Assembly (NCBI GenBank): GCA_030849805.1
Contig: JASANZ010002270.1
Span: 122,242-186,241, forward strand
From: Sergeia podlipaevii
Taxonomy: Eukaryota > Euglenozoa > Kinetoplastea > Trypanosomatida > Trypanosomatidae
Direction: 5' to 3'
Length of the DNA stretch: 64,000 nt
Position numbers and translations under genes: made by a program. The first letter of the stretch is position 1. Every line of letters starts with the position of its first letter. Of this stretch, positions 42,286 to 52,413 are shown piece by piece. The notes under the pieces were generated by a model, which worked only from the letters and a program-made list of their open reading frames with translations, searched no databases and had not been told where the DNA came from.

Positions 42286-42353
42286 TCAATATTAATATTG
42301 AAAACACGAACACACACACACACACACACTTTGAAAACAGAAATAATAAAGAA

Positions 42354-44913
42354 ATGGGTGGCTTCCCATCGCATGACGCCGCGGCGCTACTTTACACGAC
42401 CGCCGTGCAGCATCCTACGCCCAATACTTCTGGTGCAGGAACATGCGAAATATGTCTCGTGCCGCTGATGCGCCGTTACTTTAACGACAACAATAAGAAG
42501 CTAAAGGATTCTATTACACAAATCTACTTCAACGGACCACCGAATGCAACGCAGACTGCACTACAAGCTATTCAACAAGGATATGCCTCCCTCACATCCA
42601 CGCCCCCTTCTACACCTCCCGCCGCTGGTGCGTCCCTGGCTTCCTCCGCGGAGCTATTCGGTTCTGTTACCGGTGCAGGCTCCAGCGAGGACGCTCGCAG
42701 GCGTCACGCAATCTCCGCCTACAAGGACATGGAGTACCTTCTCAGTGAGGTAGAGTCCTCGCTCTTTACCACCACCAAAAGTGTCTATGATTCTGCCCAA
42801 GTGGTGGCAGCGAAGGCAGAAGAGATGCAGAACGCACGCTTTGAACGCCGTCGCGCGGAAGACCCTCTCTTGTATGGTGGCTCCGGATTCTTTAGCTCTA
42901 CCACCACCAACACCACCGCTACCGCCACGGCAGCGCCAGCGAGCGAAGAAGGAGTGGATAGGTTTTCTGCTGAAGATCGCCCTGACTTCGCTACCGCGAA
43001 GGCAGCACGTCGTGAGGAGCTTTTTAAGCAAGCTTCAACCGTGCAGCCTCCCTGGCCACTGATGCGTCCGATTCCCTGCGCTATCTGCGTGGTGGAGCCA
43101 GAGAGCACTGGGCGAAAGGGAAACAACATCGGGGGCAGCGGCGCTGGTACAAACGCGAGCAGTGGGTCTCATCAGCAGCAATCTCACATGGTAAATGGTG
43201 TCCCTATCACCGAGTGGGTTACCGTTCAGAACCGCCGCCTGCACTGCATTGGGTACCTCAGCTGCTTCGCTGGACAACTCACGCAACGTGCGGCTGCCGC
43301 TACTGCTGGCTCAACCGGGGCAAACGCGACCCCTGCGGCCGCTGGCGCGCAGAGTCCCACTGGCTCTCAGGCTGGCACACCTTCAGCCGCTGCTCGCAAG
43401 TATAGCACTGCCACCAGCGGTCAAGCGGGCTCTATGGGAGGCTCTACAAGCGGCTCCTCCGCCCGCCCTGTCCCACGTCTTCTGCGCTGCGGTGATGATG
43501 GCCACGACATCTATCTTGAAATTATTTTAGAGCATGAGAACTTTAATTACATGTTGGAACCCATCATGTTCCTCGCCAGTATGGTGTTCCGCTCTCAGTT
43601 TCTGACTTGTAGCATGATGCAAAGACCCAGCAACAGCAAGGAGGTGGAGGAGGTGTACTATAATCATCTGCAGCTCCTCAAGTTCCATGTCCTCCTACCG
43701 AAGGACAACTATCATCGCCTCAAGACGTTCTACGAGCAGTATCCCATTATTGAGCTTGTGGATGAGCTTGGTCTTAATGAAAAGTGCCTTGGGAAACCAG
43801 GCAGCATGACCAACATGCCTAGCGGCTCCGTGAAGGAGGGGACGGCCGGCGAGGCGGCCACCACCGAGGCGAAGCCAGAAGACTCTGAACAGGCACCCGT
43901 GGCGGAGGGAGAAGCGAACATGGAACACGATGAAGCCACCGCCAAGGACGATGATGCTGAGAAGGACAAGGATACAGCAGCGAAGTCCGGGGATGGTGAG
44001 GAGGCCGAGCCCAGCGCGACGGCGGCTACGACTACTGGAGAGAATGAAGAGAGAGGTACGGCAAATGTGGAGGGAGAAAAGGGTGGTGTCACGATTGTGG
44101 GAGGAGGGGAGGACATGTCAAAGGACAAAGAGCAAGCCAAGAACACTGCGGAGGGGAGCGCACCAGTGAAGACGGAGTCCCGCCGCGTGCGCAGCCACAA
44201 TCGCAGCCGCAAGCGTTTCAAGCGAATACGTATGACGGCTGAACAGGATGAGATTTACCGCACTACCTCCTGCCATATGCCAAAGTTTATCTTATATGAA
44301 CTTAGCACAGGCGAGTGTGGTGTAGAGGTCATCGTTGAGGGCGATATCGTGGCTCGCTTTATGAAGTTTGTCACTGAAACGGCATCTTTTGAAACAGTCA
44401 GGACCAGTTTTGTGCGCTGTGATCTGGGACCCCTCATGAAGGAACGACGACATCTTCTCCAGTCGCTACGCGACACCCAACACGAGTACATTGACGAAGA
44501 CGAGGAGGACGAACGGCTCGTGGGTAATGAGGTGGTGGGTTCATGCATTCGTGCGTGGCTGAGGCAAGGAGTGTTGAATGAAGAAAGGAAGAAGCAAGCC
44601 GTGTTGCAGACCCAAAAGGCTATGCAAACCCTATATCAGCAACAAGCTGCCGTGCAGGCGATGGCGGCGGCACAAGCAGCAGCAGCAGCGGCAGCGGCCA
44701 CTTCACAGCAGCTCATGTACATCAACGGTATTGGTTATGTCGCTGCACCAGCGCCGGGGTTGACAGCAACGATGCCGGGTGTTGCACCTCCGATGATGAT
44801 GTACCCACAGCAGCCGCAGACTGCGATGCCTGGCGTTGTGCCACAGTACATGTACAACCCTCTTGCCGCGCAGCAACAGCAACAGCAGCAGCAGCTTCAA
44901 GCACAACTTCAAT

Positions 44914-44944
<31 letters not shown>

Positions 44945-45866
44945 ACAACAACAACAAGCACTCTTATCTATGATCGCAATGCAACAGCAGCAGGCTCAGG
45001 CTCAAGCCCAAGCCCAAGCTCAAGCCCAAGCCCAGGCGCAACTTCAAGCGCAGATGCAGCAGTACTATTTACAGTCACAGCTTCAACAGGCGGGGGTTAT
45101 GCAGCCGCACATGCAGTACCAGTATGTGCAAGGTCCAAACAATCAAATTATGATGGTGCCTGTTGCAGCTCCTCAGCCACAACAACAAGCACAACAAATG
45201 CAGATGCAGATGCACATGCAGCAGCAGCAGCAGCACCAACAGCAGCACCAACAGCACCAGCCCTTTCAGGCGCAACCCCACTCCTACGCTCCTATGCTGC
45301 CAAACGTCACTCCACAATATCAGCAACATCTGCCTCAGCAGCAGCAACCACAACTTATGCCCACAGTGACAGTGGGTGGGACCCCTACGCACATGCCTCC
45401 TCCTCCTCCTCCTCCTCATCAGCAGCAGCAACAACAGCGACAGCAGCTACAAGGATCACCTGCTGGATCTCTCGGGACCACACCACGTAGTGGAAGTATC
45501 CCCTTCATTGGCTCTGGGGGTCCCTCTCAGCAGCAGCAGCAGCAGCAAATGTCATCGATGAAAGTTAGCGCTGCCAGTGGACAGTCGGGTGTACATCTCC
45601 CACCATCTAGCAACGGCAACTCTGCTGCCGCTGCCACCAGCATTCCTAGTGAGGCTCCTGCAAAGACGAACACATTTGGTGCCACCTCTCCTTTTCAACT
45701 CGGCGATGATGACGACGAAGACACAAACGCGGCGCTAGCCGCCGCAAATGCTGCCATGGCTGCTCTTGCAGGGAATGGTGCTGCCGTTAACTCTGACGGC
45801 GATGACGAAAGCGATGAAACGCCAAACTACTTTAGCACTGAGGGATTCTTCTTCCAGCGTAATTAA
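42354..45866 (+). CDS. Q-rich tandem-family protein, copy 1, function unknown
   Basis: A 1170-residue protein, first of three diverged tandem paralogues. It starts MGGFPSHD, a possible N-myristoylation signal (Gly2, Ser6). Shared blocks in order: LVPLMRRYFND (about 34-44); a helix with YLLSEVESSLF; RPIPCAICVVEPE (about 237) and LHCIGYLSCF; a hydrophobic helix LEPIMFLASMVFRSQF; NYHRLKTFYEQYPII; a strand-rich block (FILYELSTGECGVEVIVEG); and a charged helix (MKERRHLLQSLRDTQHEYI). Between these lie an acidic Glu/Asp/Lys-rich insert (about 490-610) and a basic patch (RSHNRSRKRFKRIRM). The tail from about 745 is Gln-rich with poly-Gln and a Gln-Ala repeat, and the end is acidic. No catalytic motif is seen. 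It is the most diverged copy. Confidence 0.85.
44996..45060 (+). repeat. In-frame Gln-Ala hexamer repeat
   Basis: About ten tandem CARGCY-type hexamers, each encoding Gln-Ala, inside the poly-Gln tail of copy 1. Degenerate at the third codon positions. Confidence 0.8.
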
Positions 45867-48800
45867 TACTAAGTAGTGATGATAGTATTGATATTCAAAA
45901 AAAAAAAAATCCAGTTTTGCGCGCATACATGCATATTATACGTCTTGTTGTTTTTTTAAAGGTTATATATTCACTCTAGTGAACGTAAAAAAAAAAAAAA
46001 AATGTGCCTTTCCCATTTTTTTATTTTAATGATTGTTGTTGTTGTTGCTATATGGATTTGCATCAACGATATCTCTGACAGAAAAAAAAAGAAAGAAAGA
46101 GGGGGAGGGAGGGAGGGAAAACAATGAGTAGTAAAAAAATATAGAGAGAGATATAAACAACCATTTGTGTATGTAATATTTTGTTTCAGATCTTCAAATG
46201 TGTGGGGTAATGATAGCCGCGTCTGATCTCAACTATTTGTAACGACGATTAGTTTCATTTATAGAAAAGAGAGAAAGGAGGGAGGGAGGAATAATTACTT
46301 ATAGTCACTATTTCAAAAGCAGGTAATCGCAATGGTACATGCATATAGGTGTGTGTTTGTGTATGTGGAACGGTTAGCATTGTGTCTGTGTGTGTGTGAG
46401 TGGGTGCGTCTCTTCGCACTTCTCTTGCTTTATTGAATAGTTGCAATGAAGAACGTAGGCAGGAGCAGCGGTCTCGGTTTTTGTTTTTTGCTTGGTTTTG
46501 GTGCACGAAACAAACCGCTAGTTTCCCCTCTCGTACACGCTCACACACATATATATAGGCCCTTTTTGTTGTTTCTTTTCCTCTCGTTTATGTTCATTTT
46601 TTTTTTTAAGGGAAGAATCCGTAATTAGACTTTGTTAGACAATGAATAAGAAGTTATGCTGTGTGTGTTCTTGCTTCGCTGCGTGCTCTTTTCTTTTTAT
46701 TCTCGCTCGTTCATTGCTGTGAATCGGATTTTTTTTTTTGCTATTTGTTGTTGTTGTCTTCATTTCTGCTTGTGATGGTGCTTTTATTAGTGGTGCTGTG
46801 TGTGTGTGGTTAATATTTTAACGATTGTGTGTTACACATATGAAGCAGTGGTGTTGGCCTTTATTATTGTTCTTGATTAGGGATGGACAGGAAGGATTGT
46901 ATATATCTAATGAACAGCAATTTCTCTTATCCCTCAACAGGGGAAAGAAGAAAAAATAGTTGAGCAATAGAAATGGAACATTCTTTTATATATTTTTATT
47001 CAAAGCAAAAGCATGTTTAGACAGGAAGTGATACGACCAACGGGAACGAAATGAGCCACTTTTCCTATTTTTGTTGTTGTTGTTCAGCTATTGTTTTTGA
47101 TACTTTTTATTCTTTAATTATCTATGAACTTCTTCTTCGGCTGAAGAGCTTTCTTCTTTTTTTTTCATTGCTCCACTCGCTCGTATTTGGTACCTCAATC
47201 CTGTCTTTGATTGCTTTCTGTAATTATAAACCAAAAAGAAATGAAACAGAAAAAGAAAAATAAGTATTCAGCTATTACAAAAAAAAGAAAGAAAAGGGAA
47301 AAAAAAACGGAGTAGCGCTGTGCATTTGCTAGCAAAATACTTCCGGTTTCTGTGCCGTGATGTGCTCCACGCAGTACACTATATGCGCATTTGTATGTTA
47401 CTGTTTCATGAGAAATCGTGCTTGATTTTATCTGTTTGTTTGTTTGTTTCTTGCTGTTGTTTTCTTTATTGTTTTTACTTGTGTTCATTTTTTCTTTTCT
47501 TCGTGTCTTTCTCCCTCTCCTTTTCATCGTATTCCAGTGAAAGAAGAACACCATAACAAGGTTTCTTATTCCTTTTATACGTATTTAAAAAAGCATATAG
47601 GAAAAGCATAAAAGTATCAAAAGCATTTTATTTTTTTTCACAAGTGATATATTAAAAGAGAACAAAGTAATCTTTGATTTTCTTCAATATATTCTCATCA
47701 GTACCTTTTACCTGTTTATTTCTATTTTTTATCTACGTTTATTTCGAGAAGTTGACTATAGCCGTACCCTCCTAGTACGTGTTCAGTAGAAACAAGTTTC
47801 CATAATCGGGAAAGATACGAAGTACGTGTGTTGAATAGGCAAACGTGCATATTCTTTTTTTTTTGTGAGGAATTGAAAGCGATACATCTTTTTAAAGTTG
47901 ATTTTTCTCTTTATCTAGCACTCATTTTTTTTCCCTCTTCAAACTGAATTTCGACGGAAGTTTATTTTCCCGTGTTGCGTTAGTTAGTTCCCTTTTTTTT
48001 TTCTTTTTTTTTGCTATTTATTTTTACTGTCTTGTAGCTAGAAGAAAAGAAGATTATAGGATTATTCATTTTCTTTTTTTAAAAAAAGAGGATAAATACC
48101 GATTTTTTTTCTTCAATTGTCGATACTTGACACGGAAGATAAAATTGTGCTCTTCTCGCGGCTTCTTCTTTCTTTCCTTTCTTTCTCTCTATTCTCCCAC
48201 CTTCTTTGTATTTTATTTTTGAAAAAAAAAAGTACAAGGGAAAAAAGAGAAAAGGAAACGAAAAGAAAAAAACGAAACACACAAAGATTGATTAGTTTAT
48301 TTTGTGACCTGCGCTGCTTCTTTTTATTATACTTGCAGTTATCAATTTACCTCTTTGTTATTGATCAAGGAGAGGTGAATATACTTACATATATATTTGA
48401 AAAAAGGATTGATACTCTTCTTTTTTGTTTCGTTTCGAGCACGAGAATTATTTTCAACTGTGCGCATTTGCATATATATATTTCCTTCTTGTACGATTCT
48501 ACTTTGCGTGTTTTTTTTTCTTCTTTCCATCACTGTTAAGAATCGGCATAAAGAGAGATTACCTTTTGTTGTTATTGTTGTTGTTGTTGTCGTCGTTGTC
48601 TCCTTCTATTATTTTTTTTTGTTTTTGTTTTGTTTTCCTTTTTTTCTTGAAAAGGCAAAAGGATTGTTTATTATTATTATTATTATTACAATTTTTATTA
48701 TTATTCATTTCCGTGTCTGTTATTTTCCGTAGTTTTTTTTTTTCCGTTTTTTTTTTTGTTTTCTTTTTTAGTTATTAAAGACAAATAATAGGAGCGAAAA

Positions 48801-49920
48801 CTGAGCTTTAACGCTTTTTTTTTTCAAGGGTATCTGTGCTTTGAGCTCTTTTTTCTTCTTCTTTTTTTTTATATTTCTTTTTCTTTCCTATACTCCGCTT
48901 TTATACCTTACACGAAATAATCAGCTTGTGTATTTGTGTGTGTTCAAACGTTGTCGACTCGGTAAAGGAGAGGGGAAGAAAAGAATTTTTTTTTGCGCCT
49001 GCAACGTTTATTTTTTTATTATACATTTCCTTGTTGTTGTTGTTTTCGTTAACAACTTCAATTGTGCGATTTGAAAATAGAATCCATTTTTTTTTTTTTC
49101 GAGAGGATCATAAACATATCTGTGCTTTGTCTAGTCGTTTTTTCTTTCTTGGTGTCCCGCTTTCTCTCTAATCTTCCTTCTGTTTCCCTGGTAGCGTGTT
49201 CATTCAACAAGCAAAGTCGGTGTCATCATAGCCGCTTTTTTTTATTGTTATTGTTGCTGAGTGTATTTTTTTTTCTACATTTTATCATTAGTATATCTTT
49301 TTTCTTCTTTTTTTCTTTATACAGATCATCTTGAGCATCTTGATTTTCAGCCGTTATCATCACAAATACGCCTTTTCCCCTGAGCTATCTAAGGAAAGGT
49401 CCATATAACGGTATATTATTATTATTATTATTCCTTTGTTTGTTGTGAGGATATTTTAGGTATTTGCACCCGCAGCTGCTTTTGCAAAGGGAAAAGCATA
49501 AAGCATCAAAGGAGAAATACGAGGTGCATTTGCTACTAGACATATATTACTCTAAACTTCTTTTGTTTTCTGAAATTCTTTAAAGGGAAAAAGAGAACGA
49601 TTATTGGTACAAAGGCAGTATATACGCACATCTTTTTTAAAAAACAGAGGTTTTTTTCTTATTTGATATTTTTGTCGGTGTCGCAGTTGTTTAACGCGCC
49701 AGCACACTACAGTAGTGGTTTACTGGCCATTGAGTATCGTAGTAGAATCCTTTTTACTCGCTTTTTTTAAAAAAATAATAAGTTTCTCTTTTGATACTGC
49801 TTGACACACAGAGGACAATAGCAAAAGTGTTTTTTTTTTTTCGTGACTTTAGCCGATAGCTTTTTTTCTTCTTCTTTGTTTTTGAGATTGGCACTGTACA
49901 AAAAAAAAAAAAAAAAAAAA
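45867..49920. other. Long non-coding spacer (4 kb) between copies 1 and 2
   Basis: Strongly AT/T-rich with many polypyrimidine runs, polyA (45987-46001), GA-rich stretches (46090-46120 and 46262-46290), (GT)n near 46385-46400, and GTT and ATT runs. Frames inside are Phe/Leu/Ser/Lys strings without conserved features. No RNA gene could be recognised. It probably consists of the 3' UTR of copy 1 and a long 5' region of copy 2. Confidence 0.55.
49830..49852 (+). promoter_or_regulatory. Predicted spliced-leader acceptor
   Basis: A T11-T12 run with CGTGACTTTAG (AG at 49851-49852). A second T/C tract ends in AG at 49885-49886. Both lie before the conserved N-terminus of copy 2. Confidence 0.5.
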
Positions 49921-52413
49921 AGGGGTGGTGTTCCAACGAAACAGGCTCCAGATAGAATCTGCTCTCTCCGCTATGGCAACCACGAGATCAGCCTCGTTCC
50001 TCTCACACGAAGGTACTTCAATGACGAAAATGCAGAACTTAAGCGTCAGTTTGTTCGTGTAAGGAACGATCCCAGTATCCGCTACAATCATCTCCGCACC
50101 ACTGAATATGGCATGACTCGCCTGCCACCCCCTTCATACACCATGGAGCACCTGGAGAGGCTTTTGAATCAAGTGGAGGCTGGACTATACGACACCAATG
50201 AAGAATTTCTGATAGCCGGTGATGACGAGACATTTGTGAAGACGATGGAGGCCGTCGCGCGTCATCACCAAAATCACGTGTTCAATAGTGGGTTCTGCAA
50301 TGAACGCGGAAATGCTGAAACGGTTACGGAAGCGAAGGAGAAGGCGAAGGATGGTATAGACGAACATAAGGCGGGTGATGAGGTCGATGTTAAGCTTGGT
50401 GCCTCCATACCACACAAGGAAAACGACAACAGTGATAATGATGGCGGGGAAGACAAGTCTAATACGCCTTTAATCTCGCAACTGAACACCACCGCCACGG
50501 ATAATGACAAGAAGCAGCAGCGGGAGGAGCAAACTGTTACCTTGAATGGTGCGGCTTGCCGCTTCCACGACGTGGATGGCGAGAGCCTGTTACTAGCAGA
50601 GGCTGACATCCGTGAGAGCCTCACCGATGCAGAGCGTCTCGCTCTTCGTCAATGCAAAAGACAGCTACGTCCTGTTCCATGCGCAGTGGTCTTTGTATAC
50701 CTCAATGGGCGTGATGGGATGGACTGCTTTGACTTCCGCGGCCGCAAGATCAACGTCATTGGATATTTTGGCTGCCGCACGTATGACGACACCCGCGACG
50801 ATGAGGTGCCGTATCTGCAGGCACGCAAAGCCATTTTGAAGGCAGCTGGAGACCGCACACTGGAGCGAGTCATGACGCTTGCCGCCAAACTCTATATGGA
50901 GCAGTTTATGCAGGCCTCAGCAGAATGCTTTCCCCATCGCAGCCCGCTCGATGTGTTCCAAGAGCGCTTCTCCCGCATTCCCATGGTGGTCTCTACGCAG
51001 TGGAACAGCTATCCAACCCTCAAGTTTTTATATGACACCGCTGCGCTCGCCTGGGCCATCCCCGAGCTTCGCGTCAACGACGATCCTCCGGTACTTACAG
51101 GTTACCAACGCTGCAATGGAGAGAAGGGCGTGATGATGCGCTTCAGTGGCAACCTCCTCAGTCGTTGCTGGATGTGGGTGGTGCAGCTCCTCAGCATTTC
51201 TTCTCTCCGCGGCGACTGGGCGCAATACATGCTTGGCGAAACCGCTGCGCAGAAGGACAAAATTGTTACCGCGTGGCTCGCCAGCAGCCCCAACGCAAAG
51301 GTCTTTCTCGGTGGAGAGGAGTTTACGACGACGATGGTGAAACACTTGGAAGAGCTGCATCATGAGATTGTGCGCGCGCGAGAGACGACACAGGAGGACA
51401 CTAACTTGTGGACAGCTGAGAAGGAGCGCAGCCACGACCGCAAGGTGTATCACATCTTTAACTCCCCCGTTTGTGGGCCTTTTCTTACCACGGTGAAGCA
51501 GCCCAAGGATCAGACTGCTACACAAGACCGAAAGGGCCCTGGAAGCAATTACAACAGCCGTGGAGAGACCTCGCAGCACGGCAGCCATGGAAGCCGTGGC
51601 AAGTGGCCCGCCGAAGTTGCGGTTGCTGATCGTGTTCTTTATAACGCCACTGGGGCCGCTGAATTAAGTGCCGGAGCGACAGTTTCGATGGGCCGCCAAG
51701 ACAAGTTCAGAGGCAACGCAAACAACTTCGGTGGCATCGATAGTCGATACGCAGTGGTCCAGAACCCAGCCACACAGCTGGGTGGTACCCCTGCCGGATA
51801 CTACCTATCTTACCCCTCCTCCACCCCTCCAGCTGGCGCAGCACCGACATTGATTCCCTTCCAACAGCAGCAGCTGCCGCCGCCGCAGCAGTTTCCGCTT
51901 CCACAGCAACAGCAGCAATACGTGCCGACCATTACCGGGATTCCACCGAACTTTGCCATCCAGCAACACCAGCCGTCCCAGCAGCAACAGCAGCAGCAGC
52001 CTATGTTTGTCATGATGTCTCCTGCTCAGCAGCAACAAGCCGCAACACCAGTGACGAACAATATGTACCTTCAGTCGACCGTTGGAACGATGGCACCAAC
52101 CGCAGCGCCGGCGTTCATTCCGGCAATGTATCCCGGTATGCCCATTGCGCAGCCGCAGCAGCAACAGCCGCAGGCGGTGCCTGCAGCTTTCATGCCGGCA
52201 GTGCATCAAGGCATGCCCTCCTCTGCAGCGGCCGGCTCCCCACCCGCGTACTCGGCGGCTCCACAGCTGCAAACGATGATGCCGCAGCCACAGCCGCAGC
52301 AGCTTCAACATGGTACCGCTCCAACAATAGTTGCCTCTTCACAACAACAGCAGCAGCCGAGTTATGTAGTGCTTCCTGACGGACGCATTGCACTTTTTTC
52401 AAATACACTTTGA
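49921..52413 (+). CDS. Q-rich tandem-family protein, copy 2; conserved start codon missing
   Basis: The given limits cover 830 codons of conserved frame. The first residues read RGGVPTKQ, aligning with MGGFPSHD of copy 1 and MGAVPSKD of copy 3. The codon at the initiator position is AGG, preceded by a run of about 20 A, and the first in-frame ATG is at 50113. That ATG lies after the conserved block ISLVPLTRRYFND, so it would remove family sequence. Other shared blocks: MEHLERLLNQVEAGLYDTNE; RPVPCAVVFVY with GRKINVIGYFGC; DRTLERVMTLAAKLYMEQF; SYPTLKFLYDTAALAW; RFSGNLLSRCWMWVVQLL; and LEELHHEIVRARETTQED. The tail is Gln/Pro-rich and ends in SYVVLPDGRIALFSNTL. No function can be assigned. It could be a gene with a sequencing error, a non-AUG start, a shortened protein or an early pseudogene. 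Confidence 0.75.
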   Translation, partial: RGGVPTKQAPDRICSLRYGNHEISLVPLTRRYFNDENAELKRQFVRVRNDPSIRYNHLRTTEYGMTRLPPPSYTMEHLERLLNQVEAGLYDTNEEFLIAGDDETFVKTMEAVARHHQNHVFNSGFCNERGNAETVTEAKEKAKDGIDEHKAGDEVDVKLGASIPHKENDNSDNDGGEDKSNTPLISQLNTTATDNDKKQQREEQTVTLNGAACRFHDVDGESLLLAEADIRESLTDAERLALRQCKRQLRPVPCAVVFVYLNGRDGMDCFDFRGRKINVIGYFGCRTYDDTRDDEVPYLQARKAILKAAGDRTLERVMTLAAKLYMEQFMQASAECFPHRSPLDVFQERFSRIPMVVSTQWNSYPTLKFLYDTAALAWAIPELRVNDDPPVLTGYQRCNGEKGVMMRFSGNLLSRCWMWVVQLLSISSLRGDWAQYMLGETAAQKDKIVTAWLASSPNAKVFLGGEEFTTTMVKHLEELHHEIVRARETTQEDTNLWTAEKERSHDRKVYHIFNSPVCGPFLTTVKQPKDQTATQDRKGPGSNYNSRGETSQHGSHGSRGKWPAEVAVADRVLYNATGAAELSAGATVSMGRQDKFRGNANNFGGIDSRYAVVQNPATQLGGTPAGYYLSYPSSTPPAGAAPTLIPFQQQQLPPPQQFPLPQQQQQYVPTITGIPPNFAIQQHQPSQQQQQQQPMFVMMSPAQQQQAATPVTNNMYLQSTVGTMAPTAAPAFIPAMYPGMPIAQPQQQQPQAVPAAFMPAVHQGMPSSAAAGSPPAYSAAPQLQTMMPQPQPQQLQHGTAPTIVASSQQQQQPSYVVLPDGRIALFSNTL

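Larger units (their letters stand above)
39640..42353. other. Long non-coding spacer (2.7 kb) before the first Q-rich paralogue
   Basis: Probable 3' UTR of the Hikeshi gene plus a long 5' region. It has several polypyrimidine-AG sites: a polyT at 40638-40655, a tract ending in TTACAG at about 40943 and a polyT ending in CCAG at 42143. It also has (GT)n at 41400-41420 and 41633-41654 and (ATT)n at 42258-42285. All frames are low-complexity; no gene is supported. Confidence 0.6.

Noticed and set aside
42222..42353. Upstream in-frame extension of copy 1
   Set aside because: It runs through (ATT)n and (CA)n tracts, has no ATG start, and would add poly-Ile and Thr-His strings.
44870..45460. Dense CAG/CAA repeats, considered as a CRISPR-like or tandem DNA array
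   Set aside because: They are in frame and encode poly-Gln and Gln-Ala in a long ORF. There are no spacers between regular repeats.
49705..49717. Palindrome CACTAC-A-GTAGTG upstream of copy 2
   Set aside because: Arms are only 6 bp and the element is single. No second copy was noticed near the other paralogues, so chance is likely.
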